Origin: Magnolia sinica
Taxonomy: Eukaryota; Streptophyta; Magnoliopsida; Magnoliales; Magnoliaceae
Direction: 5' to 3'
Assembly: GCF_029962835.1 (NCBI RefSeq)
Contig: NC_080578.1
Span: forward strand, 54,057,001 to 54,121,000
DNA length: 64,000 bases
The position numbers and the translations under genes were made by a program. This document shows positions 57,182 through 64,000 of this stretch, in pieces (positions within the stretch are counted from its first letter, which is position 1; every line of letters starts with the position of its first letter). Below the pieces are notes generated by a model. The model ran no database searches and had not been told where the DNA came from. It saw nothing but the letters and a program-made list of their open reading frames with translations.

Positions 57182-58960
57182 TTGAGGAGGAAAATAAATT
57201 TCATATTGATCTAAAACTCCTAGCCCCAAAAAGGGTTTCAATGGCTGACGTTCAATCTTCACTGTTCCCTGTAATGTGGGCCACCTGAGCTTCTCATGAG
57301 GCTGGTTTTTGGGGGGCCACTGTCCCGAAGGGGACCTATCAAATGCACGGTGTTGATGATCGACACTCATTATGGTGGGGCCCACGGCTGGGACCGTGGG
57401 TCCCTGCCAGCCCGTCCGTCCATCAGCGCGTAGGCAGCGCCTGCGTGCGTTCTGACAGTAGCAGCGTCAGCTGCTACACCTGTGTTTTTTTTGTTTTCTT
57501 ATGGTTTTTCATAGGTGAGGCCCGCATTAGACGAATCTGCTCCAACCATTGGATCATACGGCTTAAGACCGACCAAATGAGTCCAATATGCGGCCTGTTT
57601 TTGGTGAGTAAAAAGATCCAGGTGGTTTTCAACTGTAAACACCACTATTTCCAATGGTATGGCCCGCCAAAAAATGGGATCAACTTCATTTTTTGGCTCA
57701 ACGCCTAAAATGAGCTGGGGAACGAAATGGACGGCTTGGATTATATACATACATCAAGGTGGGGCCTGCATGTGTGGCCCACCCCAAGCCTAGTATACCC
57801 CACGTCAGTTTACACTTCACTATTAGCCACCCACCCCTCACGTCAATTCACACTTCATGGTGGAGTCGCGTCCAGTGTCCCTGGATGCTGGACAGCGTTG
57901 ATACAACACATGCACCATGGTGGATCCCACATGCACATGGCCCACAATGCAAGTATATATGTTTATATATATTAATATAAAATAAACATAATATATTATA
58001 TAGCATGTGGGACTTCCCACCATCCCAAAATGGACGGTGGATTTCACCTGAAATGTGGTGGGCCACACCGTTTAATGGATGGAGTAGATTTAACACGATT
58101 CGGTGGGGCCCACATCATTTTAGGGGAAAGATAGATAGAGAGAAAGAGAGAATGCCACGTGAAGGGGAGGGACCCCGCCACTATTGCGCCCTCCCAAATA
58201 CAATGCATACATCAAGTGGGTCCCACAACAAGTGGGCCCTTAAAAAAATTGAAAACAACGGTAGATCACCCACCTCAAAGCCTTCTCTTTGCTCCCTTAG
58301 GCTTGTATGCACTTATGCTTAACGTTTAACAGTGGATGATGAAGCCTTGATGGTGGGGATAAGAGATGAAAGGGTGGGCCACACTTGTTGATCTTGGGAG
58401 AGTTGGGAAGGCTTAGGACGTGTAGAAATTTTGGGTTGCTTAAGAGATCTTTGAGAAATGAGGGAAAAAATAATAAAAAGGATGGATGGATTGGGTGTAA
58501 GGAAAAGGGATGGGAAGTAAGGTGTTGTTTGATTTTTTTGTAAAAGAGGAGTGGCGAGGGGAGAGAGAGGGTTGACTTGTGGGAAAAGAGAGAGAGGCCA
58601 CTTATACTTGTTTCTGAGTGAGGTGGCATGGAGGTAAGGTGGTGTACTTGACTTGATTTGATGGGACATATCGTAGAGATTCCCTCGATATTCGCAACAT
58701 GCGGCATTTCTTCGGGATGAACACAGGCCCACATCTCCTAGCCTGGGTATCGGATCGATGCACGAGTCACGGCGTTGGAACCGCGGCAATGGCACGGTCG
58801 CTAAAATACAAGTTTTGATTTGAATCGACTTTGGTATGCGGAACCCGATTTAGGATCGCGCACAAACATCGAATACGGGTCGAGGGTTGCCGAAATTCGA
58901 CCGAAAGGACCGAGGAAGCCAACGGAATGGTACGGACTAGGACACGGGTCTTGTAGAAGA

Positions 58961-59131
58961 TGTCCACCACTTGTTCAGTGGTATGACAGTACTCTAGTTT
59001 CAATGATTTCTGCTTCACTTGATCTCTCTGGAAATGATACCTTGTATCAATGTGCTTTCTCCTTCCATGCTGCATTGGATTTTTAGCAACCTCAATTTTC
59101 GACTCGTTGTCCACGTATATAACAGTACATT
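58961..59131 (-). pseudogene. Copia RNase H of element E (upstream half)
   Basis: Minus strand, 57 codons open: CTVIYVDNESKIEVAKNPM, then GRRKHIDTRYHFQRDQV and LEYCHTTEQVVDIF. These are the last motifs of copia RNase H (the Asp of YVDN is catalytic). It ends at the GAAGA duplication of element D and continues at 45447. On the other side it is cut at 59131 by another LTR. Confidence 0.9.
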
Positions 59132-61657
59132 TGTAAGGCCCGTATCCTAGCCTAAACCCTTCCTTTGACTCTTGCAATCCTCCCCGTCGAATTCCGGCAA
59201 CCCACGACCTATAATCGGCTGATCTGGCTGCCACGACCTCAGGGCTTGCATCGTAATCACCTCTGTCTATACTTGCACACTCTATACAGTTGAATATTTG
59301 ATGAATGAGTGGCTAACTCAGTGTGAATTCCCCTCAGGATTACACACCGCCACCTTAGGCAAGTATAGCTTAAAAGTATAATAAGGCATACAAAACAATA
59401 CAAAGATGCAGTCTTAATTAATGCATGGATGTATGAGTGCACATCAACTAAGGATACTTATTCAGTTATCTTTTGGGTGAAACCCATGCATGTGACCAGT
59501 CACTAACGAAAGTACATAGTACATGCGTAGTGCCAAACTCACCGAAAGTGGGCCCATAGTCGATGGTTTAGGAGCTAGCGAAACGATACTATGACTAAGG
59601 GCATGTGCTACAACATCCAAAATTAGCCACCCGTCATCGCCCGAATGCTATGAATGCATGATTAGCCCAACCATTATTAGTCAATTTGTAAACAGCCAGT
59701 TTACTGAAACTCAAGGTCACCACGGGGGGCTTGTCATCCAGCATAGGCCGACGGCTCGGACATAGTGTCCCATGACCACCACCTCCAGCCCTAAGTCTAC
59801 CACCTTAGGATACTCAATAGAACTCATCAACAAGTGGTCAATCAATTTTGATACATGGGAAATTTACCACCGCATGGTTGGATGGGAATGAATTGTCGAA
59901 GCCGCAAGGGAAAATACAAATCTTGGGTTAAAGATAAATCGGTTCAGCAAATGTATGTTATAAATACCAAATCGAGATGGAAGGGCCACGTTAAATTAGA
60001 ACGGTAAATAATTCATCCCAAAGCCATGTAGGCGAGAACATCCTATGGATGGTAAATCCCACTAATATTTCACCACTAAAAATAACCCTCAAGTTGAGGG
60101 TCTATTCTTAACACAACCAATCTTGTTACACCCTAAGTGTGGACTTTCATACATAGGTGGAGATTCCCCTATTTAATGTAGAGATTTGGGTTCCATGAGC
60201 GTCGTGCAAACAAATCAATCATATGTAGAGATGTGTAGATATAACATAGCAGTTATGTGTTGTTAATAAATTTTGAACCTTCATAAAGGACTATGAAATC
60301 AAGGCATAACATAATAGTTAAAATGGAACTCAAAGTGTAGGTTTAATTATCATCGTATGTGAACATAAAATTTAGCATGATCATGGTTTGCAAATTCCCA
60401 ATAATGGGTCAATATAAACATGATTTGATATGTAAACAATCCAAGTTCTAAACTATCAATTGTAATCTAAATGGAAGCCATCTTTAAACTAACTTGGAGA
60501 TGGGAAGCTTAAGTAGAAATATCATCACCTTACTAGTAGGTGAGCAATGTAAAGGAGTCCTAACCTTAGTGAGCTAACTTGGAGATGCAACGGCCCAACC
60601 CTATCAAGATAGATTAGCTCCCTTAGAGTTCTACCGACACAAGCTATCATCAAGTAGTCTTAAGGCCATTTTATATCTGGGAGGAATTCAGATCCTTTGA
60701 TCACCTTAATTAGTAAAATTATAATTTTTTAAAAAAATAAAAATAAAATTGTTCGAACTGTGTTATTATGTAATACATGGAATGATACATCCCTGACTGA
60801 GGTGGTCCGACCACTATACAACAAGGGGAGATATGCCATGGTGTTGGCAACTAAAGGATCCGAACTTCACCAAAAATGACCGAGCAAAGGATAAAGTCGA
60901 CCACTGAGTTGTCTCAGATGGTAAGAACTCGGTTTGGGGAGTTACCTAAAGTGTGGTGCTTGTGTTAGGATTTAGCGCGAAAGGTCGATAGCTTGGACCG
61001 ATCTACTCGCTATGGCCGACCCTACGACAACGATATTTGAGTCAGCTCCCTAGACTTGAGGTGAGTTGACTCAGTTCCAATCTGGGTTTTTAGAGCCTTC
61101 TCACCAGGTTGGTGTTATGACAGCCGTTGGTTGCAGTCAGCAATAGCTACACCAGCTGCTCATCTGGCCGACCAGAGCACCATTAACTGGCTGATCCAGG
61201 CATAGGTTTTTCTTCCTGGTGGGTGGAGAATTTGTTGCCATGAACGGACACGAGTTATGCACACCTGTAGGTGCCTATCCACTCCCTCAACCACCGTCCT
61301 TACTGGAATTTGGACCAGACTGAGTTGAGGCTCGACTAGCAGCCCGGAAGGCTGACCCAACCCAAGTAACAGTTGTGAACGAGTCGACTCAGACAATTTC
61401 TCTCCCAGCGAGTCAGGCGTCTTAGTGGCCTCGAGTTGACTGTATCGGCTCGATACAGTAATGCTCTCTCTCTCTCTCCCCTACCTCACCTGATTTCCCT
61501 CTCTCTTCCTCCTCGTCCTAGAGTTGCTTGTGTCCCGCACTGACCCAACTCGATCTGAATCGGATGGGTCGACCTAGTGCAGTGTGGCACCGATTTTAGC
61601 TGCAGCGTACTACTCCCTCCTTTCCTTTTCTCTCTTCTCTTTCTCTCACTTTCTCTC
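59132..61657 (+). mobile_element. LTR-like sequence starting TGTAAGGCCCGTATCCTAG (truncated)
   Basis: The first ~110 bases resemble, on the plus strand, the start of the element D LTR (GCCCGTATCCTAG .. GTCGAATTCCGGCAACCCACG). The middle (59720-59790: GGGGGGCTTGTCATCCAGCA, GGCCGACGGCTCGGACATAG) resembles the reverse complement of the repeat block in the solo LTR at 17495. It has a CT-rich region at 61460-61510 and no coding domain. Ends where another LTR begins at 61658. The bases before it are ACATT (59127-59131). Confidence 0.55.
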
Positions 61658-63915
61658 TGTAATACTCGTATCCTATCCTATACTGTTCCGTAGGCTTCCG
61701 TGGTCATCCCGGTCGAATTCCGGCGACCCACGATCAGTTATCGACGTTTACACGTGACCCTGAGATGTGTCCTGTATATCTGAGTCGGCACGACCTGAGA
61801 CTTATACCAGTGCGACCGCACCGTCGCCGCGATTCTGATGTCGCGTCTTGCACGCCGATACGGTACCCTAGCCAAGAGATGTGGGCCCGCGTTCAATTCG
61901 AGCAAAATGTTGCGCGTTGCAATCAGGAGAAAATCTCTACGAAATGTCACATCAATCCATCAATCAATCAAAGTACTCCCATCACCTCACACCCCATCCC
62001 CAAGTATAGCCACCCCTCCCCTAAAGTCAACATTCTCTTACAACCAAGTACACCTACCCATCACTCACCATCCCTCTCTCCCATCACTCCTCTCCCATCA
62101 TCTCTCTCTCTCTCTCTCTCTCTCATTCTCTCTCTCACTCTCCCAAGCAATCCCAAGAGAAGAATTGTCCATAGCTTCCATGGAGAAGCCATGTGTGGCC
62201 CACCTTGCTATCACCCAATCCCATCCTCTAAAATCGATCTCAACCACTGAATTTTGTTCCCTTGAAGCTCTACAACGTGTTGGTGGAAGAATGAAGAAGA
62301 AGATCCTAAGGTGGGTGAATTTTTTGTGTAGATCTTGACTTTTGGATCATAGTGGGACCTGTTTTGATGTATGTGATGTAGATCTTTGAGGGGCCCATAA
62401 TGGCGGGGCCCCTCCACCATCTGATCTTTCTCTTCTCTTCTCTTTCTCCTTTTTTTCTCTTTTTTTTATGTTGATGATGTTTGTGGCCCACCTGATGGCC
62501 TGTTGGGGGTCAGGCCATCCAAGGCATGGATGTGACCCACCTTGATGTGAGATCCACACCGTCCAGCAAATCTGAATAGTGAGACCCATGATGAATGTGT
62601 TTCATCCAACCGTCCGTGTGGGGCCTACCTTGATGGATCGTTCAGATCATGGACCCGATCGTGATATATGTATTTTATCCATCCATCCATTCACTTGTGG
62701 CCCCCAATCGCTGCACGTGTGCAGCACCCACACCGTTCATCCATTTCAAGTGTGGGATGCACCGTAACAGCAGCCGTGCTGCTGCTGACCATGAATGAAG
62801 AGAAAACATAAATATCAGCTTTCTTCAAAAGCTTGTGGGTCCACACGTGTGGACCCACCTGGTGTAAGTGTTTCAACCCAACCGTCCATCCATTTTGACG
62901 GTGAAGTCCACCTGGCGCAGGTGTTTCATCCCAGCCATTCATCTGTTGTGCAACTGTGAGGGACACCATAATGTATGTATTAATCCCACACCGTTCAGCA
63001 AGTCTGGACGGTGGGTCCCACTGGCCCCATCTCAGGGCATGATTTATATCCTACCATTCATCCATTTTCTCATAGATGGGATCCACCCACACATGTGACA
63101 CGTGTGGGGTGGGACCATTTGTTGCGGGCGTTTAAATCCACACTGTTCGTCCATTTGGGACATAGACCCCACGGTCTTGAAGTATATGTTGTATCCCAAT
63201 CGTCCATTATCTGGACGGTGGGCCCCAGCGGTGTGGCTGGGATGCTGAGAAGACGTCAGCAGCTATGTGGAGCCACTGATGTATATATTACATCCAGTCC
63301 GTCCATCAATGGATGTCCAGAACTTGGACAGCTCTTTTTCTATATACCAATATGGTATATATTATAATATATAATTTCATATTATATTTGTAATATGTAC
63401 AATTTTATATTATATCATGGTGGGCTCCACGTGGGACCCACCTAATGAGAAGAGGTTGGCTGGGCGTTCCTGCCTAGTACGTTTGGCGCCTATACGTGTG
63501 GCCAGATATGATGTATGAGTTTTATCCCACCGTCCAGTGGGTGGGATAGTGGTGATCTAGGCCATCCAGCTTCACACGTTGTGTGGGACCCACACCACAT
63601 ATGTGTTTTTATCAAGACTGTCCATCCAGTAGCAGGTAACTGCTGGACTGACGTCAGCAAGTTCTGTGGGTCCCTCATTGATATATGCATTGTAAATCCA
63701 CACCGTCCATTCCTGGACGGTGCTGGTAGGGCCGACCATCATATATTTGTTTCATCCACACCGTCCAAACCATCTGGACGGTGCTGGACCAGATTGATAC
63801 TGTCCAATGTTTGGATGGTGCAGATTTTACATAGACAATGTTTGGATGGTACTGATTTATATGGGAAATGTTTGAATGGTGCTAATTTACCTAGACAATG
63901 TTTAGACAGTGTTAA
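61658..63915 (+). mobile_element. Element D-family LTR, plus orientation, 5' part only
   Basis: Starts TGTAATACTCGTATCCTATC and matches the reverse complement of the element D LTR from its 5' end: TCCGTAGGCTTCCGTGGTC, CGATACGGTACCCTAGCCAA, GAGATGTGGGCCCGCGTTCA, and the purine/pyrimidine runs with (TC)n at about 62098-62124. From about 62560 on it carries MITE-type text with repeated CACCGTCCATCCATT and TGGACGGTG. Cut at 63915 by another LTR. The bases before it are CTCTC. Confidence 0.7.
63780..63912. repeat. Short tandem repeat ATGTTTGGATGGTGCTGATTTA
   Basis: About four 30-36-bp units based on ACAATGTTTGGATGGTGCTGA and TTTACATAG, just before the last LTR start. Confidence 0.7.
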
Positions 63916-64000
63916 TGTAACGACCTTGGATTTTCTTGTGCTAATCTTTCCTTAAGTAGTTGTTTTGGGGTAATTAGCGCTTACTCGATTGCTTGTGAAA
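63916..64000 (+). mobile_element. Start of a 17495-family LTR, cut by the window edge
   Basis: TGTAACGACCTTGGATTTTC to the window end; about 95% identical by eye to 17495-17580. Preceding bases are GTTAA (63911-63915), the predicted target duplication. Confidence 0.9.

Larger units (their letters stand above)
45448..58955 (-). mobile_element. Element D: complete Ty3/gypsy chromovirus, 13.5 kb, nested in copia E
   Basis: Minus-strand element with both LTRs (right LTR 54637-58955 is the 5' one; left LTR 45448-49756 the 3' one), PBS (54621-54636), gag, PR, RT, RNase H, IN, chromodomain-like end and PPT (49757-~49772). A perfect GAAGA duplication flanks it (45443-45447, 58956-58960). LTRs are 4.3 kb each, unusually long compared with the 4.9-kb interior. 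Stops and lost catalytic residues show it is dead. Tekay/Del-type chromovirus by its pol order, PBS and C-terminal tail. Confidence 0.95.
54637..58955 (-). repeat. Element D 5' LTR
   Basis: Collinear with the 3' LTR through the whole length, with 85-95% identity by eye in sampled blocks. Start on the plus strand reads TCTTTCACGCCC, two bases longer than the TGTCACACCC of the other LTR, so its CA terminus is mutated. The 57-bp array lies at 56780-57181 and the GGGCC minisatellite at 56100-56410. Confidence 0.92.

Overview
This window looks like plant nuclear DNA made almost entirely of repeats and transposable elements. I found no intact host gene. The evidence for a plant is direct: Ty3/gypsy chromovirus, Athila-type gypsy and Ty1/copia elements with plant initiator-Met primer-binding sites, a PIF/Harbinger element with a TTA target duplication, and a degenerate telomere-like tract at the left edge. 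The many MITE-like sequences of the style 'GGGGCCCACC..TGATGTATG' and 'CCGTCCATCCATTT' resemble repeats I associate with magnoliids. That lineage call is inference only.

Layout. 1-2800: degenerate CCTAAA array with a longer repeat period, C-rich strand on top, as expected near a left chromosome end. 2801-7056: a lone coiled-coil exon, a CACTA-type end, small tandem duplications and a long fold-back MITE. 7057-11173: one LTR of a chromovirus family (minus strand). 11609-21699: a 10.1-kb PIF/Harbinger element with TTA duplications, carrying broken Myb/SANT-like and DDE-nuclease genes plus an intact small ORF with an RNase H1 N-terminal (viroplasmin-like) domain. A 3.09-kb solo LTR sits inside it with its own ATATG duplication. 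The sequence the Harbinger entered is duplicated at 22262-22776, and that copy preserves the empty site.

22777-33132: a plus-strand chromovirus (element A) with 5' LTR, PBS, an extra ORF before gag, degenerate gag-pol, chromodomain-like C-terminus, PPT and the first ~100 bp of the 3' LTR. A deletion junction then leads into a copia element (element B, 33133-~36190), which is fused in frame to an Athila-type integrase region (element C, ~36190-42123). Element C is split by a minus-strand copia LTR (38255-40245). 42124-44979: inverted minisatellite-bearing MITE remnants and a possible SINE.

44980-59131: a minus-strand copia (element E) whose pol is split at its DIFTK motif by a complete 13.5-kb minus-strand chromovirus (element D, 45448-58955; two 4.3-kb LTRs; GAAGA duplication). 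59132-64000: three successive plus-strand LTR starts, each cut by the next, as expected for the left half of a nested stack whose right half lies outside the window.

The genes here are transposon genes. Most are broken by stops or frameshifts, many explicable as C-to-T changes. Order of events can be read from who interrupts whom: Harbinger before its solo LTR; copia E before chromovirus D; Athila C before its copia LTR. The most unusual points are the RNase H1-N ORF in the Harbinger, the extra ORF ahead of gag in element A, and the repeated CGAC..CGAAG motifs upstream of TATA boxes in two unrelated LTR lineages.
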